This document shows positions 1 through 10,570 of a stretch of 64,000 bases of DNA, piece after piece (the first letter of the stretch is position 1; every line of letters starts with the position of its first letter). The notes under the pieces are model-generated. The model was not told the origin of the DNA. It worked only from the letters and a program-made list of their open reading frames with translations, and did no database searches. The DNA is from Buchnera aphidicola (Myzocallis carpini). GTDB taxonomy: Bacteria > Pseudomonadota > Gammaproteobacteria > Enterobacterales > Enterobacteriaceae. The stretch spans positions 124,392 through 188,391 of the forward strand of contig NZ_OZ060376.1 of NCBI RefSeq assembly GCF_964059025.1, in the 5' to 3' direction. A program made the translations under genes and the position numbers.

Positions 1-2249
1 GTTATAGGTGTGTAAGATATTATAAAGATTATTCTGGAGGTGATGATTTTGGAGTTTATGGAACCAGTAATAATATTTATTTTGGTAGATTTCAAGAAGG
101 AGCTTTTAAAAGTGTGCATTCAGGTAATTTAATAGAAGTATGTCCTACTGGTGTTTTTACAGATAAAACATCTTATGAACATTATAATCGAAAATGGGAT
201 TTACAACATTCTCCAAGTATATGTCAACATTGTAGTTTAGGGTGTAATATTATTATTGGAGAAAAATATGGAAAACTTTGTAAAATAGAAAATAGATATC
301 ATGAAAGTTTAAATCGTTATTTTTTATGTGATTTAGGAAGATTTGGATATGGTTATGTGAATGTAGATAATCGGATTAAAAATCCTATTAAAAATATTCA
401 TGTAGATAATACAATTTTAAATGTACAAGATACTATTCTTTTGATTTCTAATATTATCAAAAAATCGAATCGTGTACTTGGTATTGGATCTATTAGATCT
501 AGTATTGAAAGTAATTTTGCTTTAAGAAAATTAGTTCATCAAGAAAATTTTTCTAGTGGTCTTTCCAATACTGATCATAATTGTTTAAAGTTAATTGTAA
601 ATATTTTACAAAATAGCGGAATTTATATTCCTACATTATCCGAAATAGAAGATTATGATGTTGTTTTAATTATTGGAGAAGATATTACACAAACATCTCC
701 TAGATTAGATTTATCAATACGACAATTACATAGAAATAAAAAAAAAGATGCTACAAATATAAGAGATATACCAAATTGGCATAGTATGGCTATGCTGAAT
801 ATTTCTAATGATGATAAAAAATGTATTTATCTTATTTATAGTCATGAAACTTCTTTAGATAATATCACTCAAATGCAATATTATGGTTCTATTCAAGATC
901 AAGAAGTTTTTGCATCTTCTATTTCTGATCATATTAATCAACAATCTCATAATGTACAGAATGTAGATATTAATTTTAGTGAAAAGGTTTTTAAAATTGT
1001 TCATGCTTTATTATCTTCTAAAAAACCTTTGATTATTTCAGGTGCTCATTCTGGTAGTACAAATTTAATTAAAGCAGCTACTAATATTGCAAAAGGTTTA
1101 CAAAATTTAAATAAAAATGTTGGATTACTTTTATTAACTCCCTCTTCTAATAGTATTGGAGTTAGTATCATGTCTAATCTTTCTATAGAATATGCACTTA
1201 ATGAAATTCTTGCTGGAACAGTAGATACGTTAATAGTATTAGAAAATGATTTATATCGTAATTTTTGTTCTGATTTTATAAATAAAGTATTAAAAAAATT
1301 AAAAAACTTAATTGTTTTAGATCATATTATGACAAAAACAACAAAAAAGAGTACTATGTTACTCCCTGTATCGAATTTTTTTGAAAGTTCAGGTACTGTA
1401 ATTAATTACGAAGGTCGTTCGCAAAGATTTTTTTCTGTTTGTGATCCTATTATATATAGTCCTCAATCCTCTATTTTAGAAAGTTGGCAGTGGCTATATA
1501 AAATATATTTGAATATTTATGATCAAAAAAAAAATATTCATTTAGATGATGTTATTGAAGAATATTCTAATGAAATTGAACTTTTTAGGAAAATAAAATT
1601 TTTAACCCCAAATAGTAATTTTCGTATTTTAAATCAAAAAATTTCAAGATTACCCCATAGAGCAAGTGGAAGAACAGCAATATTATCACATTATAATGTT
1701 CATGAACCTGAACAGAAAAAAGATAAAAATACTATGTTTAATTTTTCTATGGAAGGTATGCAACCGTCACATTATAATTTAGAATATATTCCTTTTTCTT
1801 GGTTTCCTGGATGGAATTCTATACAATCATTCAATAAATATGACTTAAAAAAACAAACATATAATTCTGGTATTAGAATTTTTCAAACTCATGCAATAGA
1901 TAAGAATTTTTTTTTTCATATAATGATTAATTTAAATAATATGACAGGTGAATGGAATATTGTTCCATATTATGTATTATTTGGAAATGAAGAATTAAGT
2001 CAATATTCTCCTGTAATTCAAAAACAGTATTCTAAGGTATATGCTTTGTTAAATATTCAATATAAAAAAATTTTAGGTTTAAAAAAAAATTCTGTCATTG
2101 AATGTGATTGTTTGAAAAATAAGTTTACATTTTTTATAAAATTTTCTTATAAATTACCATTACAACAAATAGGACTACCATTGGGACGCCTTAATGTTCC
2201 CAGAACATTATTAGGTAAAAATATTCGAAATATAAGAGGGATTATTTAA
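1..2249 (+). CDS. nuoG: NADH-quinone oxidoreductase subunit G (5' end outside window)
   Basis: This is the large iron-sulfur subunit of the peripheral arm of respiratory complex I, which passes electrons from NADH toward quinone. The reading frame is open from base 3, so the gene enters the window already in progress; the GTG at 114 is internal and not a start. About 748 residues are present, against roughly 908 in E. coli. Visible cluster ligands in this fragment are a Cys in YRCVRYY (fragment residue 3) and in CPTG (47), and the CxxCxxxC...C set at fragment residues 74, 77, 81 and 109 that fits cluster N7. The rest is the degenerate molybdopterin-oxidoreductase-like domain. It is the first visible gene of the nuo operon, and nuoH begins 8 bases after its stop. 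Identification is firm. Confidence 0.96.
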   Translation, partial: YRCVRYYKDYSGGDDFGVYGTSNNIYFGRFQEGAFKSVHSGNLIEVCPTGVFTDKTSYEHYNRKWDLQHSPSICQHCSLGCNIIIGEKYGKLCKIENRYHESLNRYFLCDLGRFGYGYVNVDNRIKNPIKNIHVDNTILNVQDTILLISNIIKKSNRVLGIGSIRSSIESNFALRKLVHQENFSSGLSNTDHNCLKLIVNILQNSGIYIPTLSEIEDYDVVLIIGEDITQTSPRLDLSIRQLHRNKKKDATNIRDIPNWHSMAMLNISNDDKKCIYLIYSHETSLDNITQMQYYGSIQDQEVFASSISDHINQQSHNVQNVDINFSEKVFKIVHALLSSKKPLIISGAHSGSTNLIKAATNIAKGLQNLNKNVGLLLLTPSSNSIGVSIMSNLSIEYALNEILAGTVDTLIVLENDLYRNFCSDFINKVLKKLKNLIVLDHIMTKTTKKSTMLLPVSNFFESSGTVINYEGRSQRFFSVCDPIIYSPQSSILESWQWLYKIYLNIYDQKKNIHLDDVIEEYSNEIELFRKIKFLTPNSNFRILNQKISRLPHRASGRTAILSHYNVHEPEQKKDKNTMFNFSMEGMQPSHYNLEYIPFSWFPGWNSIQSFNKYDLKKQTYNSGIRIFQTHAIDKNFFFHIMINLNNMTGEWNIVPYYVLFGNEELSQYSPVIQKQYSKVYALLNIQYKKILGLKKNSVIECDCLKNKFTFFIKFSYKLPLQQIGLPLGRLNVPRTLLGKNIRNIRGII

Positions 2250-2256
2250 AAATGTT

Positions 2257-3228
2257 ATGATAAATTTATTATTAAAATTTGTCAATATAATACATTATCT
2301 TATTAATTCATTATCTATAGTATTTTTAATTATTTTTTTAGGTGCTATGTTAAGTTTTGTAGAACGTAGACTATTGGGTTTGTTTCAAAATCGATATGGT
2401 CCGAATCGTGTTGGTTGGTTTGGAATATTACAAATTTTTGCCGATATTATAAAAATGTTATTTAAAGAAGATTGGGTACCTAGTTTTAGTAAATCTTTTT
2501 TTTTTATTATCGCGCCTATGATTTCATTTATTTCTTTATTATTAGTTATGGCAATTATTCCTATAAATTTTAATTGTTTTGTTATTAATTTAAATATAGG
2601 AGTTTTATTTTTTTTAATGATGGCTTCTTTTTCAATATATGCAATTTTATTTGCTGGATGGTCTAGTAATAATAAATATGCATTACTTGGTGCTGTACGT
2701 GCTGTTGCACAAACTGTAAGTTATGAAGTATTTTTAGGGTTATCTTTAATGGGTGTTGTTGCTAGGTCTCAATCTTTTAATTTAATAGATATTGTAAATT
2801 CTCAAAAGTATTTATGGAATATTTTTCCGCAATTTTTTGGATTTTTAACGTTTTTTATTGCTAGTTTAGCATTATGTCACCGACATCCTTTTGATCAACC
2901 AGAATCTGAACAGGAATTAGCAGATGGATATCATATTGAATATTCTGGTATAAAATTTGGTATGTTTTTTATTGGTCAATATATTTCTATGATAACAGTG
3001 GCATCATTAATGACAACAATGTTTTTTGGAGGATGGTATGGACCATATTTTTCTGGTTATTTTTGGTTTATATTGAAAACAATATTTTTTATCATAGTAT
3101 TTATTTTATTACGTGCAGCTTTACCTCGACCTAGGTACGATCAAATTTTATACTTTGGATGGATAATTTGTTTACCTTTAACATTATTGAATTTAATATT
3201 TACTGCATGGATCATATTATTATTTTAA
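2257..3228 (+). CDS. nuoH: NADH-quinone oxidoreductase subunit H
   Basis: NuoH is the membrane subunit of complex I that forms the quinone-binding chamber at the junction with the peripheral arm. The product is 323 residues, against 325 in E. coli, with about eight hydrophobic segments. Conserved family blocks are plain: [19 protein letters not shown] near residue 37, the [10 protein letters not shown] loop in the middle, and the HRHPFDQPE...[12 protein letters not shown] acidic loop after it. An ATG five bases upstream opens only a two-codon frame, so 2257 is the start. It lies between nuoG and nuoI in the normal enterobacterial order. Confidence 0.97.
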   Translation: MINLLLKFVNIIHYLINSLSIVFLIIFLGAMLSFVERRLLGLFQNRYGPNRVGWFGILQIFADIIKMLFKEDWVPSFSKSFFFIIAPMISFISLLLVMAIIPINFNCFVINLNIGVLFFLMMASFSIYAILFAGWSSNNKYALLGAVRAVAQTVSYEVFLGLSLMGVVARSQSFNLIDIVNSQKYLWNIFPQFFGFLTFFIASLALCHRHPFDQPESEQELADGYHIEYSGIKFGMFFIGQYISMITVASLMTTMFFGGWYGPYFSGYFWFILKTIFFIIVFILLRAALPRPRYDQILYFGWIICLPLTLLNLIFTAWIILLF

Positions 3229-3241
3229 TAATAGGTATTTT

Positions 3242-3784
3242 ATGAATTTAAAAAATATTTTATTAGGATTTTTTACTCAGTTGCGTAGTCTTTTTATCAC
3301 TGCAAAACATATGTTTGAAAAAAGAGAAACCCGTTTGTATCCAGAATATCCTATATATCTTCCTCCTAGATATCGAGGTAGAATAGTTTTAACAAAAGAT
3401 CCAGATGGTAAAGATCGTTGTGTAGCTTGTAATTTATGTTCTGCTGTTTGTCCTGTCGGTTGTATATCTTTACAAAAATCACAAAAAAAGTCAGGTCGTT
3501 GGTTTCCAAAATTTTTTAGAATTAATTTTTCGCGTTGTATTTTCTGTGGTTTATGTGAAGAAGCATGTCCAACGACTGCAATTCAATTAATACCTGATTT
3601 TGAATTAGGTGATTTTAATAGACAAGATTTAGTTTATGAAAAAGAAGATTTATCTATTGCAGGAACAGGGAAATATCCAAAGTATAATTTTTATAAACAA
3701 TGTGGTGTTTCTGTTTTTTCAAACGATAAAAAAGACACTTGTATTCATAATATTCCAGTAAATGTAAAAGATTTATTACCTTAA
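3242..3784 (+). CDS. nuoI: NADH-quinone oxidoreductase subunit I (ferredoxin-like)
   Basis: NuoI carries clusters N6a and N6b of complex I and hands electrons to the terminal cluster beside the quinone site. The 180-residue product equals the E. coli length. Two complete CxxCxxCxxxCP motifs are visible, at Cys60/63/66/70 and Cys99/102/105/109, so both [4Fe-4S] clusters should form. The N-terminal amphipathic stretch fits the membrane-surface helix of the family. The gene sits 13 bases after nuoH and 13 bases before nuoJ, in an evident operon. Confidence 0.97.
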   Translation: MNLKNILLGFFTQLRSLFITAKHMFEKRETRLYPEYPIYLPPRYRGRIVLTKDPDGKDRCVACNLCSAVCPVGCISLQKSQKKSGRWFPKFFRINFSRCIFCGLCEEACPTTAIQLIPDFELGDFNRQDLVYEKEDLSIAGTGKYPKYNFYKQCGVSVFSNDKKDTCIHNIPVNVKDLLP

Positions 3785-3797
3785 GGAATAATATTCC

Positions 3798-4319
3798 ATG
3801 TCATTTTTGATTTCTTGTTTTTTAATTTTAACGATTATTTTTACAATATTATCAGCGTTTCAAAATTCTATTATGTATTCATTGTTTTATCTTGGTATAT
3901 CTATTGTAACAACATCTGCGGTATTTTTTTTGTTAGGGGATTATTTAATAGGATCGTTACAAATTATCATTTATTCTGGAGCTATTATAGTTTTATTTAT
4001 TTTTGTGATTATGATGTTTAATATAGAACATAAAATAAAAAAAAGATATTTTTTTTTGAATTATTTTAGATGCTTTTTATTTATAATTTCAATATTTTTA
4101 ATTTTCTTTTTTTTATTTTTCAATATATTATTTTATTTACGTTATAAACAGGTGGTTGTTCTCATTGATAATTTACACACATTAGGAATAGTTTTATTTC
4201 AACCATATATTTTAATTACTGAATGTCTTTCAATATTATTATTGTCAGCTTTAATAATTGTTCTTTTAATTTCTAAAAATGATTTAGTTTCTTTAAAGTT
4301 ATCAAAGGATAGAATATGA
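3798..4319 (+). CDS. nuoJ: NADH-quinone oxidoreductase subunit J
   Basis: NuoJ is a small membrane subunit of complex I (ND6 homologue) that helps couple quinone reduction to proton translocation. The 173-residue product has five hydrophobic segments and is slightly shorter than the E. coli protein of about 184. The central GSLQIIIYSGAIIVLFIFVIM-like segment, which contains the pi-bulge helix of this family, is well conserved. The stop overlaps the nuoK start by four bases (ATGA), a sign of translational coupling. Sequence outside the conserved third helix is fast-evolving, but position and that helix make the call secure. Confidence 0.95.
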   Translation: MSFLISCFLILTIIFTILSAFQNSIMYSLFYLGISIVTTSAVFFLLGDYLIGSLQIIIYSGAIIVLFIFVIMMFNIEHKIKKRYFFLNYFRCFLFIISIFLIFFFLFFNILFYLRYKQVVVLIDNLHTLGIVLFQPYILITECLSILLLSALIIVLLISKNDLVSLKLSKDRI

Positions 4320-4618
4320 TATCTTTATTTCATTTTTTTGCTGTTTCTTTTATATTATTATTTATAGGATTTACTACATTTATTATTAATAAAAATATAT
4401 TTTTTATTTTTATTGGATTGGAAGTTATTATCAACGCTATTGCTTTATTATTTATTGCTGTTGGAAAATATTGGAATCATATTGATGGTCAAATTATGTA
4501 TATATTATTAATTACTTTATCTGCTATTGAAGCTAGTATTAGTTTGATATTACTAATACGATTGTATCGTAAAAAGTATACTCTCAATATTAATAAATTA
4601 AATGAGAAATGTGAATGA
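4316..4618 (+). CDS. nuoK: NADH-quinone oxidoreductase subunit K
   Basis: NuoK (ND4L homologue) is a three-helix membrane subunit of complex I in the proton path. The 100-residue length matches E. coli. The second helix carries the conserved acidic residue in GLEVIINA (Glu about 36) and the third carries the ALSAIEASISL-like block with a second Glu (about 72); both are needed for proton pumping in the family. It overlaps nuoJ upstream by four bases and nuoL downstream by four bases, so the three genes are probably translationally coupled. Confidence 0.96.
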   Translation: MISLFHFFAVSFILLFIGFTTFIINKNIFFIFIGLEVIINAIALLFIAVGKYWNHIDGQIMYILLITLSAIEASISLILLIRLYRKKYTLNINKLNEKCE

Positions 4619-6453
4619 ATATTATTTATTTAATAATTTTATTTCCAATATTAAGTTTTTTAGTATTACAATTTTTACACCGAATATTTTCGTATCGTTT
4701 TATTATTTTTACTGGTATTACCTCAATATTGTTATCTACTATAATAGCAATTTTTTTATTGCTATATTTTATTCATAACAAATTATTTATTATTAAACAA
4801 AAATTATGGTTATGGTTTATTTTAGAAAAATATGAAGTTAATTTTTCTTTATTATTAGATGATTTATCATTGACATTTGTTATTATGATTTTGTGTATTG
4901 GTTTTTTAGTTTCTATTTTTTCTATTTGGTATATGAAAAAAAAAAAAATTGCAATATTTTTTGCATTAATAAATTTTTTTATTGCAAATATGTTAATACT
5001 CGTTTTGTCAGATAATTTTATTACAATGTATATTGGTTGGGAAGGTGTTAGTATTTGTTCATATTTTTTAATTAATTTTTATTATTATAGTAATATTGTA
5101 AATAAATCTGCTATGCAGTCATTTATAATTACTAAAATAGGAGATTTATTTTTTATATCAGCAATATTAACTATATATTTTTATTACCATACTTTGAATT
5201 TTTATGATATACAATTTTTTATTAAAATTCACCTTATCAAATATACAACAATATTAAATGTGATAACAATTTTGTTGTTATTTGGTGCAATAGGAAAATC
5301 AGCACAAATTCCTTTACACATTTGGCTGCCAAAAGCTATGGTTGGTCCTACACCAGTGTCTGCATTAATTCATGCTGCTACTATGGTTACTGCAGGTGTA
5401 TATTTAATTTTAAGAAATCATGATTTATTTATCATGACTCCAAAAATTTTAAATTTATCGGGTATATTAGGAAGTATTACGGTATTAATTTCTAGCATTG
5501 CAGCATTATTTCAAGTAGATATTAAAAAGATATTAGCATATTCTACAATGAGTCAAATTGGGTACATGTTTATGGCTTTAAGTGTAGGAGCATGGTATGC
5601 AGCTGTTGTGCACTTAGTTACTCACGCTATTTTTAAAGCATTATTATTTTTATCTGCAGGTGCATTAATTATACAATGTAAAAATGAAAAAAATATTTTT
5701 TATATGGGTAATCAATTATGGAGAGAATTTCCATTTTTGTATTTTTGTTTTTTAGTAGGAGGTTCTTCATTATCTTCCATTCCAATTCTGACTTCAGGTT
5801 TTTATAGTAAAGGTAGTATTTTATTTTATATTTTTAAAAGTCAGAATATATTTTTTTTCACTATTGCAATGTTATCAACTTGTTTAACAACAATATATAT
5901 TTATCGATTAATTTTTATAGTATTTCATACCCAATCAAATATAATAGTTAAAAAATTTCGTTTTTCTTTTTTACAATGGTGTCCATTAATTATTTTATTA
6001 GTATTATCTACTTTTTTAGGTCGATTTTGTATTTTAAATATATCAAATTTTTTCCCTACACCTGTTAGGGTGCATTATTTTGAAAAATTATATTTAGAAT
6101 GTTGTTCTAGTTTTTTTATTATGTTGAGTTTTGGAATATCATATTTTTTATATTTTACAAAAATTAATATCTTTTCTAAAATATTTAAAAATATATTTGT
6201 ATCTGTATTATTGAATTTTTTTGTTCATGGTTTTTATATTTTCAAAATATATAAATTTATATTTATTACTCCATTTACTAAAATAACAAAATATATATTC
6301 TATAATGCATCAAATGTTTTTTTGAATACTTTAGTAAGTATATTTATTGTTTGTAATAAATATATTTTGTCTATAGAGAATGGATTTTTAAGTTCTTATA
6401 TGACAATTATATTATTTAGTATTTTTTTTATAACATTACTGATTATATATTAA
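4615..6453 (+). CDS. nuoL: NADH-quinone oxidoreductase subunit L
   Basis: NuoL is the distal antiporter-like, proton-pumping subunit of complex I with the long lateral helix. The product has 612 residues (613 in E. coli) and many hydrophobic helices. Conserved blocks include GWEGVSICSYFLI with the key Glu, the AIGKSAQIPLHIWLPKAM segment with the pump Lys, and SALIHAATMVTAGVYL. A run of 13 A (4936-4948) encodes a Lys-rich loop; the frame across it is intact as given. A gap of 111 bases with no gene separates it from nuoM. Confidence 0.97.
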   Translation: MNIIYLIILFPILSFLVLQFLHRIFSYRFIIFTGITSILLSTIIAIFLLLYFIHNKLFIIKQKLWLWFILEKYEVNFSLLLDDLSLTFVIMILCIGFLVSIFSIWYMKKKKIAIFFALINFFIANMLILVLSDNFITMYIGWEGVSICSYFLINFYYYSNIVNKSAMQSFIITKIGDLFFISAILTIYFYYHTLNFYDIQFFIKIHLIKYTTILNVITILLLFGAIGKSAQIPLHIWLPKAMVGPTPVSALIHAATMVTAGVYLILRNHDLFIMTPKILNLSGILGSITVLISSIAALFQVDIKKILAYSTMSQIGYMFMALSVGAWYAAVVHLVTHAIFKALLFLSAGALIIQCKNEKNIFYMGNQLWREFPFLYFCFLVGGSSLSSIPILTSGFYSKGSILFYIFKSQNIFFFTIAMLSTCLTTIYIYRLIFIVFHTQSNIIVKKFRFSFLQWCPLIILLVLSTFLGRFCILNISNFFPTPVRVHYFEKLYLECCSSFFIMLSFGISYFLYFTKINIFSKIFKNIFVSVLLNFFVHGFYIFKIYKFIFITPFTKITKYIFYNASNVFLNTLVSIFIVCNKYILSIENGFLSSYMTIILFSIFFITLLIIY

Positions 6454-6564
6454 TACAATGATGAATTTAACAAATTGTTTAAATAATATTTTATTTGTAT
6501 ATTTTTAGAAAAATTTAAAATATCAGTATGAAATTATAGAGTATAAAACTCATGGGATTATTAT

Positions 6565-8037
6565 ATGTTACTTGTATTTCTAATTATTATACCGATAATT
6601 GGTGGTATTTTTTGTGTACAATATGAATATAATAATATTAAAAAATCTCGATGGTTAGCATTATTTACAACTATTTTAATATTTTTATGTTCTATATTAA
6701 TATGGTTAAAATATTTTTATTGTATTAATTTTCAGATTGAAAAAAATTGTTGGAATACAGAATTTATAATTCCTTGGATTTCCAATGTAGGTATCAACTT
6801 TCATTTATCAATAGATAAATTATCTCTTACAATGATTTTTTTATCTAGTATCTTGGGTATTATTTCTATTTTATGTTCCTGGCATCATACTAAAGAAAAA
6901 TGTGGTTACTTTTATTTAAATTTATTATTAATGCTATCTGGAACATTAGGAACCTTTTTGTCTTGTGATTTATTTTTATTTTTTTGTTTTTGGGAATTGA
7001 TGTTAATACCAGCTTATTTTTTAATTATTTTTTGGGGCAATCCTATTTATAGTTATGTGAAAAGAACAAAAGTTGCAAATCGATTTTTAATATATACACA
7101 AGTTTCTAGTGTCATGATGTTATTTTCAATTTTAGTATTATCATTTTCATTTTATAAAAAAACACATATTTTAACTTTTGATTACAATAAATTTGTTAAT
7201 TTTTCTCTTCCATTCTCATTAGAATTTTTAATTATGTTAGGATTTTTTATTCCTTTTATTGTTAAAATACCAATCTTTCCATTTCATTCTTGGTTACCAG
7301 ATTTACATGCTGTTTCTCCTACAAACAGTTCCGTAGATATATCAAGTTTGTTGATTAAAGTTGGTTTTTATGGATTATTAAGATTTAATATGCATTTATT
7401 TCCGAAGTCTTCTTATTTTTTTTCTCCTGTTGCAATATTGTTAGGAATTATTACTGTTTTTTATGCTTCCTGGATGGCTTTTATAGAAACAAATATTAAA
7501 AGAATTCTTGCTTATAGTTCAATATCACATATGGGATTTATTTTAGTAGCAATATATTGTAATTATTATTTGGCATATCAAGGAGCTATATTACAAATTT
7601 TATTTAGTTCTTTTTCAATGGCAGCATTATTTATTTTATTTAGTCAATTATACCAAAGATTTCATACTAATAATATTGAAAAAATGGGTGGATTGTTTGC
7701 ATGTATTGAATGGATTCCAAGTTTTGTATTATTTTTTATTTTTGTAAATTTAAATTTTCCTGGAACAATGAATTTTATTAGTGAAATGATGATGTTAGTT
7801 GGTATATTTCACACATCTCCATTTTTTTCATATTTATTAATTTTTAGTTTATTTTTTTCAACAATTTATTCATTAAATCTTTTACATAAAATTTTCTACG
7901 GCCCGATAGTACATCGTTCTTTGAAAATAAGATATGCAATTTATTATGATGAATTTTTATTAATTCTTTTTTTTGTATTATGTACATTAATATCAGGATT
8001 GTTTCCAAAAGTAATTTTACATGCTATTACTTTTTAA
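6565..8037 (+). CDS. nuoM: NADH-quinone oxidoreductase subunit M
   Basis: NuoM is the second antiporter-like proton-pumping subunit of complex I (ND4 homologue). The product is 490 residues, against about 509 in E. coli, and is hydrophobic throughout. It contains the conserved FWELMLIPAYFLI segment with the essential Glu and the VKIPIFPFHSWLPDLHAVSPTNSSV block with the pump Lys. In the latter, E. coli has HAQAPTAGS where this protein has HAVSPTNSS, a small deviation in the discontinuous-helix loop. A GGGA ribosome-binding site lies ten bases before the ATG. Confidence 0.97.
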   Translation: MLLVFLIIIPIIGGIFCVQYEYNNIKKSRWLALFTTILIFLCSILIWLKYFYCINFQIEKNCWNTEFIIPWISNVGINFHLSIDKLSLTMIFLSSILGIISILCSWHHTKEKCGYFYLNLLLMLSGTLGTFLSCDLFLFFCFWELMLIPAYFLIIFWGNPIYSYVKRTKVANRFLIYTQVSSVMMLFSILVLSFSFYKKTHILTFDYNKFVNFSLPFSLEFLIMLGFFIPFIVKIPIFPFHSWLPDLHAVSPTNSSVDISSLLIKVGFYGLLRFNMHLFPKSSYFFSPVAILLGIITVFYASWMAFIETNIKRILAYSSISHMGFILVAIYCNYYLAYQGAILQILFSSFSMAALFILFSQLYQRFHTNNIEKMGGLFACIEWIPSFVLFFIFVNLNFPGTMNFISEMMMLVGIFHTSPFFSYLLIFSLFFSTIYSLNLLHKIFYGPIVHRSLKIRYAIYYDEFLLILFFVLCTLISGLFPKVILHAITF

Positions 8038-8063
8038 TATAAAAAATTTACATTTTTGAGGTT

Positions 8064-9527
8064 ATGACGTTTATGTCATTTTCTATGTATCCAATAATTT
8101 CCTTATTACCCTTTTTAATTTTAATTGTTAATGTATTTATTATTCTTTTTTCTATAATTGTGTATCGTAGCCATAAATTTGTATTTTTTACTACAATAAT
8201 TGGATTAAATAGTATTTTTTTATCATTAATATATCTTTGTAATTTTCTTCCAATAAATGTTAATGAATTATTAGATATTAATATTTATTCTTTAAGATAT
8301 ATTGAAATAATTATTTTTATAAGTTTATTTTTTGTTTCTTTTTCTTATTTGTATTTAAATAAATTTTTTTTTTATCGAGAAGAATTTTATATATTATTTT
8401 TATCTTCTCTGTTAGGAAGTATTCTAGTTATTTGTTCCAATCATATGATTGTTTTATTTCTTGGTATGGAATTAATGTCATTACCTATTATTGGTTTAAT
8501 GATATATTCTATATTTGATATAGAATCTATATCAGTGATGTTAAAATATATGATATTATCTATAATATCTTCAGTATTTATGCTATTAGGTATAGTTCTT
8601 ATATATTCCATATGTGGAAATTTAAATTTTAATAGTATTAAAATGTATTTTTTAACTAATCAAATCCAAGATAATAAAATTTTATTGTTAGGAATAGGAT
8701 TTTTATTAATATCGTTTTTTTTTAAATTATCTTTATTTCCATTACATTTTTGGGTTTCTGATGTGTATCAATATACTTATTCTATATTGTTATTTTATAT
8801 TACTACAGTTTTAAAAATAACTACATTTTTTGTACTTATAAAATTATTTTTTTATTTTCCATATTTACAGTCTAAGATTTTGTATTTTATTACAGAAATA
8901 GTTGCGATATTTTCAATCATCTTTGGAAGTATTATGATGTTATTTCAACAAAATATAAAAAAGTTTATTGGATATTCTTCTATTATTCATATGGGATATA
9001 TTATAGTTATATTATTAGTAACAAATCAATATGATAATTATTACAAAATTTCCATAATATACTTTATTTATTATGTACTCAGTAATCTTGGCTTATTTAG
9101 TATGTTATTTTTATCAGAATTATCACAAAATACAAAAAATACTAAAATTAATTATATATCTTATTACGAAGGTTTGTTTTGGAAAAATCCAAAATTAACT
9201 ATTGCAATTACTGTTATTTTATTTTCTTTTTTAGGTATTCCATGTACATTAGGTTTTATTGTGAAATTTTTAATGATTTTCTTCATTACATACCATAATT
9301 TTTGGTTTATAAATTTTGCTATTTTAGTAAATTCAGGATTAGGTATATATTATTATTTAAAAATGATATTAAATTTATATTCTTGTAAAAATATTAACCA
9401 TAAAATAATTTTTAAAAAAAAATATAAAAACATTGAAATATTGATAATTTTCATTAGTATGATAATTTTTTTCTTGGGATTTTTTCCAAATTGTATCATA
9501 AATATGATTGGTTTACATATATTATAG
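8064..9527 (+). CDS. nuoN: NADH-quinone oxidoreductase subunit N
   Basis: NuoN is the third antiporter-like subunit of complex I (ND2 homologue). The 487-residue product is close to the 485 of E. coli and has the usual many-helix profile. The acidic helix is seen as FLGMELMSLPIIGLM, and the pump region as FKLSLFPLHFWVSDVYQ. It is the most divergent of the three antiporter-like subunits, but it sits exactly at the end of the nuo cluster. A GAGG ribosome-binding site lies four bases before the ATG. Confidence 0.96.
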   Translation: MTFMSFSMYPIISLLPFLILIVNVFIILFSIIVYRSHKFVFFTTIIGLNSIFLSLIYLCNFLPINVNELLDINIYSLRYIEIIIFISLFFVSFSYLYLNKFFFYREEFYILFLSSLLGSILVICSNHMIVLFLGMELMSLPIIGLMIYSIFDIESISVMLKYMILSIISSVFMLLGIVLIYSICGNLNFNSIKMYFLTNQIQDNKILLLGIGFLLISFFFKLSLFPLHFWVSDVYQYTYSILLFYITTVLKITTFFVLIKLFFYFPYLQSKILYFITEIVAIFSIIFGSIMMLFQQNIKKFIGYSSIIHMGYIIVILLVTNQYDNYYKISIIYFIYYVLSNLGLFSMLFLSELSQNTKNTKINYISYYEGLFWKNPKLTIAITVILFSFLGIPCTLGFIVKFLMIFFITYHNFWFINFAILVNSGLGIYYYLKMILNLYSCKNINHKIIFKKKYKNIEILIIFISMIIFFLGFFPNCIINMIGLHIL

Positions 9528-9581
9528 TTCATATTATGGTATTAAATTTAATAATTGATATTTTGTTATAGGTACATTGTT

Positions 9582-10538
9582 TTGAATATATTTAATCAAT
9601 TAGTACTATGGATGATATTTTTCGTTGTTATTATATTGACTTTTTTGTGTAGTAATTATATTCAAATAAAATATTTTTATACATTAAATACATTAAAAAA
9701 ATCTTATTTTTTTTTGTTATTTTGGATTTTTTCAACATTTATTTTCACTTTTTTAATTTGGATATATTATTTTTTATATTTTAATCAGAATATAGCAAAT
9801 ACAATATTAACTTCTTTTTTTTTAAGTTTTGGTATTGAACAAATACTATCTTTAGATAATGTTTTAATTTGGATACTATTATTTAAATATTTTATGATTC
9901 CTATTAATTATCAAAAAAAAGTTTTAATGTATGGAATATTAGTTTCTTTTATATTTAGAATGTTATTAATTTTGATTAGTTATTGGTTTATACTACGTTG
10001 GAATTGGATTATTTTTATTTTTGGAATCATATTATTATTTTCTGGTATAGAAATGCTTCTTGTACATAAAAATAATGATAAAAAAAGTTTTAAAAAAGAT
10101 ATTTTTTTTCTCTTATTGGTAAAAATATTTCGTATAACAAATCGTTTATATGGAGATAAATTTTTTGTTTATAAAGAAAAATTTTTATATATTACACCAT
10201 TATTAGTTTCTTTAATTATGATTGAAATTAGTGATATTATTTTTGCGGTAGATAGTGTTCCAATTATTTTATCCTTTGTGCAAAATTTATTTATTGTTAT
10301 TTCATCTAATATTTTTTCTATTTTAATCTTGCGATCTATTTATTTTATATTATCTAATTTTATTTACAAAAGAAAATATATTCAATATATTTTATCAATC
10401 ATGATAATTATTATTTCATTAAATATTATCTTTTCAAATTATATTTATGTTTTAGAAAATATGACCTCTGTAATTATTACTATAATATTTATGATACTAT
10501 TAATTTATAATTTTAGTATAAAAAATATATTTACATAG
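9582..10538 (+). CDS. alx: TerC/Alx-family integral membrane protein
   Basis: The protein resembles E. coli Alx (YgjT), a TerC-family membrane protein linked to manganese export and alkaline response. From the TTG start it has 318 residues and about nine hydrophobic helices. Family signatures with membrane-buried acidic residues are visible: an EQILSLDNVLIW block (Asp about 92) and an EISDIIFAVDSVP block near residue 220, followed by SNIFSILILRSIYF. I chose TTG at 9582 because an AGG lies nine bases upstream and because the start MNIFNQLVLW lines up without gaps with the E. coli N terminus MNTVGTPLLW; a TTG at 9555 is also open. The substrate in this organism is unknown. Confidence 0.85.
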   Translation: MNIFNQLVLWMIFFVVIILTFLCSNYIQIKYFYTLNTLKKSYFFLLFWIFSTFIFTFLIWIYYFLYFNQNIANTILTSFFLSFGIEQILSLDNVLIWILLFKYFMIPINYQKKVLMYGILVSFIFRMLLILISYWFILRWNWIIFIFGIILLFSGIEMLLVHKNNDKKSFKKDIFFLLLVKIFRITNRLYGDKFFVYKEKFLYITPLLVSLIMIEISDIIFAVDSVPIILSFVQNLFIVISSNIFSILILRSIYFILSNFIYKRKYIQYILSIMIIIISLNIIFSNYIYVLENMTSVIITIIFMILLIYNFSIKNIFT

Positions 10539-10570
10539 TTTTAATAATTTTACATACATTAGATAATTAT

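Noticed and set aside
114-2249. Start of nuoG at GTG 114
   Set aside because: The same frame is open to base 3 and matches NuoG ([10 protein letters not shown]) upstream of 114, so the gene is cut by the window edge rather than starting there.
6454-6564. Near-palindrome in the nuoL-nuoM gap
   Set aside because: The arms around 6465-6482 do not pair exactly and are A/T only; no function could be defended.
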